A DNA stretch of 64,000 bases. Source: Qipengyuania citrea. GTDB taxonomy: Bacteria > Pseudomonadota > Alphaproteobacteria > Sphingomonadales > Sphingomonadaceae. The translations under genes were made by a program, and so were the position numbers. Positions 1 to 11,480 of this stretch are shown here, piece after piece (the stretch's first letter is position 1; the number at the start of each line of letters is the position of its first letter). Location of the stretch: contig NZ_WTYG01000001.1 of assembly GCF_009828015.1 (NCBI RefSeq), forward strand, positions 1,073,803-1,137,802. The letters are read 5' to 3'. The notes under the pieces are model-generated. The model made no database searches, was not told where the DNA came from, and saw only the letters and a list, made by a program, of their open reading frames with translations.

Positions 1-138
1 GCCGCGGGTGCCGACATGATGCGGATTTCGTCCCCGTTCCGCCTGATGGCCGATGGCGACGCGGGGCTGAGCATCGCGCGGGTTGCGCTGGGCAGCCTGT
101 CCGACGCCGATGCAATCGCCGATTGCCCGACCGGGTAG
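1..138 (+). CDS. C-terminal end of an unidentified protein
   Basis: The forward frame is open from the first base of the window and stops at TAG (136-138), giving the last 45 residues of a protein that begins outside the window. The residues are mixed hydrophobic and acidic with no motif I recognise. It converges with the MFS gene that follows on the reverse strand, with a gap of only 9 bases. High GC3 and the clean stop support it as coding. No function can be given. Confidence 0.6.
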   Translation, partial: AAGADMMRISSPFRLMADGDAGLSIARVALGSLSDADAIADCPTG

Positions 139-147
139 GCCGGCTGC

Positions 148-1344
148 TCAGCCTGCGGGAACCGGGCTTTCGCGGACGGCGAGGATCGCCAGCCCGCCCG
201 CAGCGGTGAGCGCGGCGAAGGCGACCAGCACGGCGGTGAAATCACCGGGAGTAGCGAGCTGCCAGACGAGCAGCGTGCCGATCATCGCGGGCAGAGTGTT
301 GGCAAGGTTGACCAGGCCGAGGTCGCGCCCGCGCCGGTCGGGTCGGGGCAGCAATTGCATCGCGAAGGTCGTGTTGAGGCTGAGGAACACCGCGGTCCCT
401 GCCGAGAACAGGCAGAAGGCCGCCGCGCCCTGCCACGCGTTCGCGGCCCCCGCCATCCCGGCAAGTCCGGCCGCGCCCACCAGCGCTGCGACGCACTGGA
501 ACGGACGGCGCCTGCCCAGCCGGTCGGACCAGCGCCCTGCCAGCAGCGCTGCGGGCAGCGGGATCAGATAGGACAGCATCAGCACGCTGCCGACCCAGGC
601 GGCAGTGCCGCGTCCGCCGGGCCGCAGGGTCTGGAAATAATACAGCAGGTACAGCCCCAGCGTCGCGCAGGCGAGCTGGACCAGCAGCCGCGCGAGCGAG
701 GCGATCACGATATCGCGCTTATCCCGGCGCTGCGCGGCGGGCGGTGCGGGATCGCCGGTGCGGGCGCGCATCGCCAGCAGCGGCAGTGCCAGCGCGGCCG
801 CGGCCAGCGGCACCAGCACGAAGCGCGCGCTCTCCGGCAGGCCCGACGCGGCCAGCAGCAGGACCGAGAACCCCGCGGCGACCGGATTGCCCAGCGCCAG
901 CAAGCCGCCGGCCAGCCCCTTGCGCGCGGCGGGGACTTCCTCGGCGATGATCGCGAACAGCGGCGCGAGCACCGCGTTGATCGCCGCTTGCGCCAGCGCC
1001 ACCGCGGCCACCAGCTCGACCGGATTGCGCGCCAGTACCAGCGCGGGATAGGATGCCGCGAGCGCAATTAGGCCCGCCACCACCCACGGGCGGCGCCCGC
1101 CGCCGCGGGCCACCGACAGATCGCTCAGCCAGCCGAACAGGATATTGCTCACGCTCGCCGTCACGCCGCCGACCAGCACCGCTGCGGTGAGCAGGTCGAT
1201 CTTGGCGAGATGCGCCAGCGCCTCGACCCGCATCGGCAGCAGCAGCGTGACCAGCGGTAGATAGGCGACCACGCCGCCTGCATGCGCAAGGCCGACCGCC
1301 AGCAGCAGCGGCGTCGAGTGCGGGCGGGGCGCGGCGCGGTCCAT
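148..1344 (-). CDS. MFS transporter
   Basis: Inner-membrane major facilitator protein of 398 residues with about twelve hydrophobic segments. A cytoplasmic-loop signature of the MFS type (GWLSDLSVARGGGRRPW) follows TM2, and a second such loop (GRWSDRLGRRRPFQ) sits in the second half, as expected for two six-helix bundles. I chose the ATG at 1344 because the longer frame would start from TTG without a ribosome site. It lies 57 bases downstream of the FucP-like permease on the same strand, so the two may be co-transcribed. The substrate is not evident; sugar or sugar-derivative transport is an inference from the neighbour. Confidence 0.85.
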   Translation of the reverse strand: MDRAAPRPHSTPLLLAVGLAHAGGVVAYLPLVTLLLPMRVEALAHLAKIDLLTAAVLVGGVTASVSNILFGWLSDLSVARGGGRRPWVVAGLIALAASYPALVLARNPVELVAAVALAQAAINAVLAPLFAIIAEEVPAARKGLAGGLLALGNPVAAGFSVLLLAASGLPESARFVLVPLAAAALALPLLAMRARTGDPAPPAAQRRDKRDIVIASLARLLVQLACATLGLYLLYYFQTLRPGGRGTAAWVGSVLMLSYLIPLPAALLAGRWSDRLGRRRPFQCVAALVGAAGLAGMAGAANAWQGAAAFCLFSAGTAVFLSLNTTFAMQLLPRPDRRGRDLGLVNLANTLPAMIGTLLVWQLATPGDFTAVLVAFAALTAAGGLAILAVRESPVPAG

Positions 1345-1401
1345 CGGATAGCAGCCTTGCCCCGCGCCGGAGCGCAAGGCAATCGGCCGGGCGCGGACGG
1401 T

Positions 1402-2718
1402 TCAGTCGCTCGCGGGGCGCCGCGCGTAGATGCCGAACACCGCGATCACCGCGTAGCAGGCGGCGGGCAGCGCCAGCGACAGCGCGAGGCTGCCGCTGAG
1501 ATCGGCCAGCGCGCCGGTGGCCAGCGGGATCACCGCGCCGCCGAAGATCGCCACATTGATGATCCCCGATCCATCCGCCGCGCGGCTGCCCAGCCGTTCG
1601 CAGGCGAGCGAAAAGATCGTCGGGAACATGATCGAGTTCATCAGCCCGATCGCCAGCAGGCTGTATGCAGCCAGCGTGCCGCTGCTGTTGGTCGACAGCG
1701 CGATCAGCGCGATCGCGCCGACCGCCACTGCGGCGAGGATCTTGCCCGGGCTCACCAGCCGCAGCAGCGCCGAACCGATGAAGCGCCCGATCATCGCGCC
1801 GCCCCAGTAGAGGCTGACCATCCAGCCGATCACGCTTTCGGGGCGGCCGAGCACGTCGTCGAGCGTGAGGTAGTTGATGACGATCGAACCGATCGCGACC
1901 TCGGCGCCGACATAGAGGAAAATGCACAGCGCGCCGAAGCCGAAGCGGGGCCGGGCCAGCAGGTCGAAACCCACGAGCCCGCTCGCGGCCTCGTGCTTTT
2001 CGCCCTGCAACCGGTTGCGGAACAGCCAGACCGCGCCCGCGACTACGGTGATCGCTGCCGCGAGGCCGAGATAGGTCTTCACGATCATCGCCGATTCCGC
2101 AGTGCGATAGGCGGCCAGCGCGGCGCCTTCGAAATCCTCCGCCGAGACATCCGCCAGCGTGCCCAGGATCAGCCCGGCGCCGACCAGCGGGAAGACGAAG
2201 GTGCCGAAGGAATTGAACGCCTGCGCGAAAGTCAGCCGGCTGTGCGCGGTCTCCTGCGGGCCCAGCAGGCTGATCAGCGGATTGGCCACCACCTGCACGA
2301 TCACCACCCCGCTGGCGAGGATGAACAAGGCCAGCAGGAACAGCGGATAGGTCGCCGTGGTGCTGGCGGGGATGAACAGCAGGCAGCCGGCGGTCATCGT
2401 CATCAGCCCGGCCACCGCGCCGCGCATGTAGCCGATCCGCTTGACCAGTTTTGCCCCCGGGATGCCGATGACGAGATAGGCGGCGAAAAAGCAGAACTGC
2501 ACCAGCATCGCCTGCGTGTAATTGAGCGTGAACAGTTCCTTCAGCTTGGGGATCAGCACGTCGTTGAGACTGGTGATCCCGCCGAAGATGAAGAACAGCG
2601 CGAAGACGAAGGGGGGCAGGCTGGGGGCGTGGACATGGCCTTCGCCTTCGGCCGGTGCCGGATCGCTCGACGAGATTTCCGTCGCCGCGTCTGCCGCGGG
2701 GGTCGTTGCCGTTACCAC
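1402..2718 (-). CDS. Sugar MFS transporter, FucP/GluP-like
   Basis: A 438-residue proton-coupled sugar permease of the fucose/glucose-galactose MFS family, acting in the inner membrane. The first helix contains the family-typical FIFGGITSLNDVLIPKLK segment, followed by a helix rich in aromatic residues and a loop KLVKRIGYMRG. About twelve TM segments are visible. The frame is open further upstream, but the GTG at 2718 is preceded at good distance by a GGGGAGAA ribosome site, and the extra 67 residues look like non-coding translation. The N-terminal 30 residues are acidic and unstructured. It probably forms a unit with the second MFS gene downstream. Confidence 0.88.
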   Translation of the reverse strand: MVTATTPAADAATEISSSDPAPAEGEGHVHAPSLPPFVFALFFIFGGITSLNDVLIPKLKELFTLNYTQAMLVQFCFFAAYLVIGIPGAKLVKRIGYMRGAVAGLMTMTAGCLLFIPASTTATYPLFLLALFILASGVVIVQVVANPLISLLGPQETAHSRLTFAQAFNSFGTFVFPLVGAGLILGTLADVSAEDFEGAALAAYRTAESAMIVKTYLGLAAAITVVAGAVWLFRNRLQGEKHEAASGLVGFDLLARPRFGFGALCIFLYVGAEVAIGSIVINYLTLDDVLGRPESVIGWMVSLYWGGAMIGRFIGSALLRLVSPGKILAAVAVGAIALIALSTNSSGTLAAYSLLAIGLMNSIMFPTIFSLACERLGSRAADGSGIINVAIFGGAVIPLATGALADLSGSLALSLALPAACYAVIAVFGIYARRPASD

Positions 2719-2960
2719 TTGTCGTTCTCCCCAATCGGCCCGGCCATCATTGCATGCGGCGGGCTTCCCCGGTGCGGAGTAGGTCGAACGCTGCATTCTG
2801 TCAACGTTGTCAGGAGCTCTCGCGCGGCTCTTTCGCCGCGCTGCCTCGCGTATCCGCCCTGCCATTCGCGGGGGTGGGAGAACGCTTGGTCGATGGGGCT
2901 TTGCGGCGGGTCGCCGCACGGCTAGCGTCGCCGCACGATCTCTGGGGAGAATTCCACGTC

Positions 2961-4739
2961 ATGACCACCACTTTCACGCGCGTCGCATCGGCGATCGCCA
3001 TTGCCTGCGCCACGCTTTCCGCACCCGCCGCGCTGGCGCAGGAACCCGCGGCCGAAGCAAGCGATGCGGCAGCCGCTGCCGCGCTGCACGCGCTGTTCGA
3101 ACGCAGCGAAGCCGCCATGCTCGACCGCAATCCGGTGACCGCCTTCTTCCGCGGTGATTTCTCCGATGCCGACAGGATGGGCGATTATTCACCCGCCAGC
3201 TATGCCGCGGACCGCGCGGCGGCGCAGGCCAATCTGGCCGAACTGGCGACGATCGACCGCGCCGCGCTGGGGGAAACCGACCGCATCGCCTACGACGTGT
3301 TCGAATACACGCAGCAGCGCACGCTGGCGCAGACCGCGCCCGACGTGCTGCCCACCGTGCTCGCGCTGCCGATCGACCATTTCCGCGGGCTGCATGTCTT
3401 CTACCCGCGCTTTTCCGCGCCCGGCGCGCTGATGCCCTATGATACGGTGCAGGATTACGAGAACAATTTCAGCCGCCACCGCGCGATGGCGGAGATCATC
3501 GACCAGGCGATCGCGCGCTTCCGTACCGGCGCGGCGCAGGGCATCACGCTGCCGCGCATGTCGGTCGAATTGATGATCGAACAGCTCGACCTGCAAACCG
3601 GCGCGCCGATCGAGCAGAGCCCCTATTGGGCGCCGGTCGCCAATTTCCCCGACAGCATCGACGAAGCCGAGCGCGCGCGGCTGACGCAGCAGCACCGCGA
3701 AGTGCTGACCGGCACGCTGATGCCCGCGCTGCAGAAGCTGCGCGATTACCTGGCGAGCGAATATCTGGCACAGTCGCGCACCAGCATCGCCGCAACCGAC
3801 AATCCCGGCGGCGAGGCCTATTACGCCTACCGCATCGAGGACAACACCACGCTGCCGTTGACCGCGCAGCAGATCCACGACACCGGACTGGCCGAGGTTG
3901 CGCGGATCAACGCCGCGATCGACGCCGCCGAAGCGGAAGCCGGTGGCCGCACCGGCGCCACCTACACCAGCAAGGCCGACCTGCAGGCCGCGTGGTACGA
4001 AGTGGCCGAGCAGGTCGATCCGCTGATGGACGAGGTGTTCCTGCGCCAGCCCGAAACCGAACTGCGGATCGAGCCGTACGAACCCTACCGCGAGAAATTC
4101 AGCCTCGCCGCCAGCTACATGGCGGGCAAGGCCGACGGGTCGCGTCCGGGCACCTTCTATTTCAGCGGCTACAACGTCGCCGAACGCGAGCTGGGCACCT
4201 CGATCTCGCTCTACATGCACGAAGGCAATCCGGGGCATCACTTCCAGTCGATGTTCGCGATCGAGAACGAGGACCTGCCCGAATTCATGCGCTACGGCGG
4301 GTTCACCGCCTTCAGCGAAGGCTGGGGTCTGTATGCCGAGAGCCTCGGCTACGAACTCGGTCTCTATGACGATCCGGTCGAACGGCTAAAAGCGCTCGAG
4401 GGCGGTGAAATGCTGCGCGCGGTGCGGCTGGTGGTCGACACCGGCATGCATGCGCTGGGCTGGTCCAGAGAGCAGGCGATCGAATATATGGTCGCCAATG
4501 GCGCAGCGCGCGATTTCGCGGAAAGCGAGAGCGCGCGGTATATCGTGATGCCCGCGCAGGCGCTGGCCTACAAGACCGGCGAATTGAAGATCAAGCAGCT
4601 GCGCGCGCGCGCCGAGGCCGCGCTGGGCGAGGATTTCGACGTCCGCGCCTTCCACGAACAGGTGCTCAACACGGGCGATATCCCGCTGCCGGTGCTCGAA
4701 GCCAAGATCGACGCCTGGGTCGCGGGCGGGGGGCAGTAA
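2961..4739 (+). CDS. DUF885 family secreted peptidase, copy 1
   Basis: A 592-residue protein of the DUF885 family (zinc-metallopeptidase-like, M32/M3-related fold). A signal peptide (residues 1-26, ending ALAQ) predicts export. The family hallmark HEGNPGHH starts at residue 420 and provides the likely zinc ligands and catalytic Glu; EGWGLYAESLGYE follows and would supply the third ligand. The ATG at 2961 is preceded by GGGGAGA and begins a perfect signal sequence, so the longer open frame upstream is not used. It is followed after 4 bases by a close paralogue of identical length. Role inferred: degradation of peptides in the periplasm; substrate unknown. Confidence 0.9.
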   Translation: MTTTFTRVASAIAIACATLSAPAALAQEPAAEASDAAAAAALHALFERSEAAMLDRNPVTAFFRGDFSDADRMGDYSPASYAADRAAAQANLAELATIDRAALGETDRIAYDVFEYTQQRTLAQTAPDVLPTVLALPIDHFRGLHVFYPRFSAPGALMPYDTVQDYENNFSRHRAMAEIIDQAIARFRTGAAQGITLPRMSVELMIEQLDLQTGAPIEQSPYWAPVANFPDSIDEAERARLTQQHREVLTGTLMPALQKLRDYLASEYLAQSRTSIAATDNPGGEAYYAYRIEDNTTLPLTAQQIHDTGLAEVARINAAIDAAEAEAGGRTGATYTSKADLQAAWYEVAEQVDPLMDEVFLRQPETELRIEPYEPYREKFSLAASYMAGKADGSRPGTFYFSGYNVAERELGTSISLYMHEGNPGHHFQSMFAIENEDLPEFMRYGGFTAFSEGWGLYAESLGYELGLYDDPVERLKALEGGEMLRAVRLVVDTGMHALGWSREQAIEYMVANGAARDFAESESARYIVMPAQALAYKTGELKIKQLRARAEAALGEDFDVRAFHEQVLNTGDIPLPVLEAKIDAWVAGGGQ

Positions 4740-4743
4740 GGGC

Positions 4744-6522
4744 ATGGCCATGAAACACAGGGTCCTGCAGGTCGCCTCGGCGCTGGCGATGGCCGGCACC
4801 GCGCTGGCGGCCCCCGCGGCGCAAGCCTGCGACCGGGTCGCGGCCGCGCAGAGCGACAGCCAGCGTCTGCGCGCGCTGATGGCCGAAAGCGACGCCGCCT
4901 TCCTCGACCGCAACCCGCGCGCGGCGTTCTATCGCGGCGACTTTTCCGATGCGGGCAGCCTCGGCGACTTCTCGCCCGCGGCCTATGAGACCGAACGCGC
5001 GGCGGCGATGTGCGACATCGCCGCGCTCGCGACGATCGACCGCGCGGCGCTCACCGCGAGCGAGCGGATCGCCTACGATACCTTCCGCTATTCGCAGGAA
5101 CGCACGCTGGCCGCGACCGAGCCCGAGGTGCTCAAGACCATCCTCGCGCTGCCGATCGACCACTTCCAGGGTATCCAGGGCTCCTATCCGGGCCTGTCGG
5201 CACCCGATGGCGTGATGCCGTTCGCGGCGGTTGAAGACTATGCCGACAATGTCGCACGGCATGCCGCCTATGCGCAGATGGTCGACGATGTCATCGCGCG
5301 CTTCGACATGGGGCTGGAGCAGGGCATCACCCTGCCGCGGCTGACGGTGGAGCTGATGATCGACCAGCTCGACACGCAGCTGGGCGCGCCGGAGGGCAGC
5401 AATCCCTATTACGCACCGCTGCGCCAGCTGCCCGAAAGCTTCACCGAAGCGGAGAAGGGGCAGGCGCGCGCCGCGCTGATATCGGCGGTCGAAGGCACGC
5501 TCTATCCGGCAATGCGCAAGCTGCGCGCCTATCTGGCCGACAGCTACCTGCCGCAGGCACGCACCAGCATCGGCGCCACCGCAACACCCGGCGGCGATGC
5601 CTATTACGCCTACCGGATCGCCGAGATGACCACGCTGCCGCTGACCGCGGAAGAGGTTCACCGGCTGGGCCTGTCCGAGGTGGCGCGGATCAACGAGGCG
5701 CGCCAGCAGGCGATCGCCGAGCGCGGCGACCGCCGCCCGCCGGTCTACAAGACCAAGGAATCGTTGCAGGAAGCATGGTACGAAGTCGGCCGGAAGGTCG
5801 ATTCCGCGATCGGCCCGCTGTTCCTGCGCCAGCCCGAAACCGAGCTGCGGATCGAGCCGTACGAGCCCTATCGTGAGCAGTTCTTCCTCGCCGCGTCCTA
5901 CCAGCCGGGCAAGGCCGACGGCTCGCGCCCCGGCACCTTCTATTTCAGCGGCTGGAACGCGGCCGAGCGCGAACTGAGCCCGTCCATCCGGCTCTACATG
6001 CACGAAGGCAATCCCGGCCATCACTTCCAGGTGATGTTCGCGGTCGAGGACGAAAGCCTGCCCGACCTGCTGCGGCACGGCTGGTTCACTGCCTATGGCG
6101 AGGGCTGGGCGCTTTATGCCGAAAGCCTCGGCTACGAGCTCGGCTTGTATGACGACCCGGTCGACCGGTTGCAGGCGCTTGAGGATGGCGAATTGAAGCG
6201 CGCAGTGCGGCTGGTGGTCGATACCGGCATCCACGCGCTCGGCTGGACCCGCGAGCAGGCGGTCGAATACATGGTCGAGAATGGCAATCCGCGCGACTAT
6301 TCGGAAAACGAGGTCGCGCGCTATATCGCCATGCCCGGGCAGGCGCTGGGCTACAAGATCGGCGAATTGAAGATCAAGGAACTGCGCGCGCGCGCCGAAA
6401 CCGCGCTGGGCGAGGATTTCGACATCCGCCATTTCCACGAACAGGTGCTCGACAGCGGCAATATCCCGCTCACCGTGCTCGAAGCCAAGATCGACGACTG
6501 GATCGCCGCCGGCGGCAAATAG
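4744..6522 (+). CDS. DUF885 family secreted peptidase, copy 2
   Basis: Tandem paralogue of the preceding gene, also 592 residues, with the HEGNPGHHF motif at exactly the same residue (420) and the same EGWALYAESLGYE segment. The signal peptide ends near residue 25 (AQA-C); a Cys just after it might alternatively be a lipidation site, though the sequence is not a classical lipobox. Only 4 bases separate it from copy 1, so both are translated from one mRNA. The internal ATG at 4750 is an alternative start. The two copies differ mostly in the N-terminal half, while the C-terminal 200 residues are very alike. It ends just before a strong terminator shared with the S9 gene opposite. Confidence 0.9.
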   Translation: MAMKHRVLQVASALAMAGTALAAPAAQACDRVAAAQSDSQRLRALMAESDAAFLDRNPRAAFYRGDFSDAGSLGDFSPAAYETERAAAMCDIAALATIDRAALTASERIAYDTFRYSQERTLAATEPEVLKTILALPIDHFQGIQGSYPGLSAPDGVMPFAAVEDYADNVARHAAYAQMVDDVIARFDMGLEQGITLPRLTVELMIDQLDTQLGAPEGSNPYYAPLRQLPESFTEAEKGQARAALISAVEGTLYPAMRKLRAYLADSYLPQARTSIGATATPGGDAYYAYRIAEMTTLPLTAEEVHRLGLSEVARINEARQQAIAERGDRRPPVYKTKESLQEAWYEVGRKVDSAIGPLFLRQPETELRIEPYEPYREQFFLAASYQPGKADGSRPGTFYFSGWNAAERELSPSIRLYMHEGNPGHHFQVMFAVEDESLPDLLRHGWFTAYGEGWALYAESLGYELGLYDDPVDRLQALEDGELKRAVRLVVDTGIHALGWTREQAVEYMVENGNPRDYSENEVARYIAMPGQALGYKIGELKIKELRARAETALGEDFDIRHFHEQVLDSGNIPLTVLEAKIDDWIAAGGK

Positions 6523-6531
6523 TCCGGTGCA

Positions 6532-6574
6532 AAAAGCAGGGGCCGCGCGGTGGTATGCCGCGCGGCCCCTTTTT
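6532..6574. terminator. Bidirectional rho-independent terminator
   Basis: A 12-bp GC stem (arms 6539-6550 and 6558-6569) with a 7-base loop is flanked by an A-run on the left and a T-run on the right, so it can end transcription of the DUF885 pair and of the convergent S9 gene. Confidence 0.85.
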
Positions 6575-6592
6575 CATGCCCGTTCGGGGCGC

Positions 6593-8647
6593 TCAGTCGT
6601 CGCTGGAGACCCCGGTGGTGCCTGCCGGAAGCACGGGGCGCTCGGCCGGCAGCGGCGCATCGCGGTCACCCGTCTTCAGATAGGTGTCGAACCATCGCAT
6701 CATGCGCAAATTGTAATCGTAGCGCGCGGCGGCCTTCTGGTTGCCGTGACCTTCGCCGGGATAGAACACCAGCCGCACGGGCACGTCGGGCTTGCGGATC
6801 TTCATCGCGCGGTACAGCTCGAGGCTCTGGCCCGGGTCGACGCGCGTGTCTTCCTCGCCATGCATGATCAGCAGCGGAGTGCTGGCCTTGTCGACATGGA
6901 AGATCGGCGAGACTTCGAGCATCGCCATCCAGTCGTCCCACGGCCACTTGCCGCTGTGCACATTGTACATCTCGTAAGGGATGTCGCCCGTGCCGAATTT
7001 GCTGATCTGGTTGGAAATGCCGACGAACATTACGCCCGCGGCGAATTCCTCGCTCCAGCGGGTGGAGGACCATGCCGTGGCATAGCCGCCATAGGAGCCG
7101 CCGGTCACGCCGGTACGGTCGGCATCGGCGATCCCTTCGGCGACCAGCGCGCGCTTGGCGTCGACCAGGTCGGTAAACTCGGGATCGGTGTAATTGCCCG
7201 TGTGCTGCTTGGAAAACGCGGTGCCATAGCCGGTCGAGCCGCGATAGTTGGGCAGGAACACCGCATAGCCCTGGCCCGCGGCGACATGGCCGGGCTTGGA
7301 ATAGGCGGTCTGCCAGCCATTGCTGTCATGCGCTTCGGGCCCGCCATGGACGTTGAGGATCAGCGGGGCACCGCCGGCCGGTACGCCGCCGACCGGTTCG
7401 ATCAGCACGCCTTCGACTTCCTGCCCGTCGCGCGCGGTATAGCGGAAGGTGCGCTGCTCGCCGAAGTCGATTTCCGACAGCCAGGGATTGTGCTGCGTCC
7501 AGCGGGTGAAGCTGTCGCCATCGAGGCGGAACAGTTCGGTCGGGTGCTGCGGCGCGCTGGCCTCGACCGCGATCACCGAACCGGCGGTTTCGACATTGCT
7601 GATGATCAGCGCGCCGGGATCGATTTCGCGCTCAAGCGAACCGTCGGCATTGTGGATGCGCAGCACGCTCTGCGCGCCGACATGAACCGCGGCGACCAGG
7701 CGCCCGTCGTCCATGTATTCGACATCGACCACGGCCTCGGGCGCGCCGGCATTGTGCGGGGTGACCACGCCGCTGGCCACGTCGACGAAGTGGATCGTGG
7801 TCGCAGCCGGATCGTTCATGTCGACCGCGGCGATCAGCGCCAGCCGGCTTGCATCGGGCGATATCTCGACATCGTCGATCTTGCCCGGGGTCTCGATCAC
7901 CATGCGGACGGTGCCGCTTTCCATGTCGAGGATGTTGACCTTCTTGTTGACGTATTCGTCGTCGATCAGCGTCGTCGGCGCGGTTTCGATCACGCCGGTG
8001 CGCGCGTCATCCGCGATCTGGAACGAGGTGACATAGCCGGGCAGCGAGACTTCCTGCGGCTCGGCGTCGGGCTCCATCCCGATCCGCGCGCGGAACAGGC
8101 GGTTGAACTGCGGCTCTTCCTCGTAGACCACCGAAGTGAAACCGGCCTTGCTTTGCGCCGTGCGATCCTTGTCTTCCTCGGCGGCGACCAGCAGGTGCAT
8201 GTGGCTGCCATCGGGCGACCAGGCATAGGAGCGCACCGCCGCGCCTTCGACATGCGCCAGCTTGCGCTGCGCGCCGCCATCGACGGGGATGCCCCAGACG
8301 GCCTTCTTGTCGTCGCCGTCGGCCCACATGAAGCTGACCATGCGGCCATCGGGCGAAAACTGGATGCCCGAGACATTCATGTCGGCGGGCAGGAATTCGC
8401 GGGCATTGCCCGGGCCATAGGCTATCGACAGCTGCTGCGTGGTGGTGCCGTTATCCTCGCCCGCGGTCACGTCGGGCAGCCGCGCGGTCGTATAGGCGAC
8501 GCGCGCACCGTCGGGCGATACGGCGATGGTGCCGACGCTTTCGATCTTGGCGACGTCTTCAGGGGTCATCGGCCGGGCCTGCGCCTGCGCGGTAAGCGAA
8601 GCGGTGGCCAGCAGGGCGGCGGCAGTAAGCGGCGCGCGAAGGGTCAT
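6593..8647 (-). CDS. S9 family peptidase (prolyl oligopeptidase-like)
   Basis: A 684-residue exported serine peptidase. Residues 1-22 form a signal peptide ending QAQA. The N-terminal two thirds contain beta-propeller (TolB/WD40-like) repeats, for example FSPDGRMVSFMW and WSPDGSHMHLL. The C-terminal 250 residues are an alpha/beta hydrolase with the nucleophile in GGSYGGY (Ser518), an acidic residue in EEDTRVDPG and the catalytic His in GEGHGNQ (His634). The family cleaves dipeptides or acyl-amino acids from short peptides. The start at 8647 has a GAGGACA ribosome site; the longer frame runs back over the riboswitch region of thiC and is not credible. Convergent with the DUF885 peptidases, suggesting a local peptide-degradation set. 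Confidence 0.92.
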   Translation of the reverse strand: MTLRAPLTAAALLATASLTAQAQARPMTPEDVAKIESVGTIAVSPDGARVAYTTARLPDVTAGEDNGTTTQQLSIAYGPGNAREFLPADMNVSGIQFSPDGRMVSFMWADGDDKKAVWGIPVDGGAQRKLAHVEGAAVRSYAWSPDGSHMHLLVAAEEDKDRTAQSKAGFTSVVYEEEPQFNRLFRARIGMEPDAEPQEVSLPGYVTSFQIADDARTGVIETAPTTLIDDEYVNKKVNILDMESGTVRMVIETPGKIDDVEISPDASRLALIAAVDMNDPAATTIHFVDVASGVVTPHNAGAPEAVVDVEYMDDGRLVAAVHVGAQSVLRIHNADGSLEREIDPGALIISNVETAGSVIAVEASAPQHPTELFRLDGDSFTRWTQHNPWLSEIDFGEQRTFRYTARDGQEVEGVLIEPVGGVPAGGAPLILNVHGGPEAHDSNGWQTAYSKPGHVAAGQGYAVFLPNYRGSTGYGTAFSKQHTGNYTDPEFTDLVDAKRALVAEGIADADRTGVTGGSYGGYATAWSSTRWSEEFAAGVMFVGISNQISKFGTGDIPYEMYNVHSGKWPWDDWMAMLEVSPIFHVDKASTPLLIMHGEEDTRVDPGQSLELYRAMKIRKPDVPVRLVFYPGEGHGNQKAAARYDYNLRMMRWFDTYLKTGDRDAPLPAERPVLPAGTTGVSSDD

Positions 8648-8777
8648 GTAATCGTGTCCTCTCAACGGAATGATGCGCCCGCTATAGCGCTGCGGGCGCA
8701 TCGGGCAAAGTGCGGGTGCGCCCCAATTTGCCGCCGCCGGGCTGGACCCCGCCGCGCGGAACGGGTAGACGCGGTGC

Positions 8778-10832
<2,055 letters not shown>

Positions 10833-10878
10833 GCTGCCGCACGAGCCGCCCCGCGGGGGCCACACAGAGGGGAGCGCC

Positions 10879-11214
10879 ATGGCCGAAGTCGATACCGATG
10901 CGATATTGGACGACCGGCGCGAACGCCGCCGCCTGCCGCTGGTCGGGCTGCTCCTCTCGGCGCTCTATGTCGGCGGCGTGGCGCTCTACCTGTTCGTGCA
11001 GGGCCAGAACCCCGCCGAGCTCCGGCTCAACGAGCTGGGCGATTTCCTCGGCGGCGTGTCGAGCCCGCTCGCCTTCCTGTGGCTGGTGCTCGGCTTCTTC
11101 CAGCAAAGCCGCGAGATCCGCCTGAGCGGCAAGGCGCTCCAGCTGCAAGCCAGCGAAATGCGCCGCAGCGTCGACGAACACCGACGGCTTGCGGGCGGGG
11201 AACGCGCGGAGTGA
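10879..11214 (+). CDS. Small membrane protein with coiled-coil tail
   Basis: A 111-residue protein with two predicted membrane helices (about residues 18-40 and 50-72) followed by a charged amphipathic tail (SGKALQLQASEMRRSVDEH) likely to form a coiled coil. An AGAGGGGAG ribosome site precedes the ATG. It sits between thiC and the duplicated thiC tail. I know no function; similar short two-helix proteins occur widely as hypothetical genes. Confidence 0.7.
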   Translation: MAEVDTDAILDDRRERRRLPLVGLLLSALYVGGVALYLFVQGQNPAELRLNELGDFLGGVSSPLAFLWLVLGFFQQSREIRLSGKALQLQASEMRRSVDEHRRLAGGERAE

Positions 11215-11216
11215 CG

Positions 11217-11393
11217 GTGGCGCGGGAAGTGTGCGAACGCGGGGCGAGGCCGAGTTCGGGTACCTACCTCGCGAGCGAGAACATCAAGCGCGAGACGAGC
11301 ACCGCAAAGGTCGATGAAGCGCACCCCGACATGATAAAAATGAGCGACGCTTACATGGAAAGGGGCGAGCTGTTGTATTTGCGGGAGGGGTGA
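11217..11393 (+). pseudogene. Decayed duplicate of the thiC 3' end
   Basis: Translation of this stretch matches the last 50 or so residues of Thi[14 protein letters not shown] then KMSDAYMERGELLYL against [13 protein letters not shown] then [15 protein letters not shown] in the intact gene. It has its own stop (11391-11393) and lacks everything upstream, including the Fe-S cysteines. The frame is continuous with no obvious start codon of its own. It lies directly before the AT-rich deaminase insert, as expected if integration or a recombination event at the thiC 3' end duplicated the gene tail. Confidence 0.85.
11265..11296. repeat. 32-bp direct repeat, second copy (first at 10677-10708)
   Basis: These 32 bases are identical to 10677-10708 inside thiC, beginning TACCTCGCGAGCG and ending AAGCGCGAGAC. 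Similarity continues more weakly on both sides. The copies are in direct orientation 588 bases apart and bracket the small membrane protein gene. Confidence 0.9.
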
Positions 11394-11434
11394 GATCGAC
11401 TTTTGCCCGTACGAGCGCTTCCACTAGGGCGAAC

Positions 11435-11464
11435 AAAAAAGGGCGGGTATCAACCCGCCCTTTT
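11435..11464. terminator. Bidirectional rho-independent terminator
   Basis: An 8-bp perfect GC stem (11441-11448 with 11453-11460), a 4-base loop, an A-run before and a T-run after. On the reverse strand it lies 16 bases after the stop codon of the 50-residue gene at 11481-11633; on the forward strand it closes the thiC region. Confidence 0.85.
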
Positions 11465-11480
11465 CCACAATCGCAAAAAT

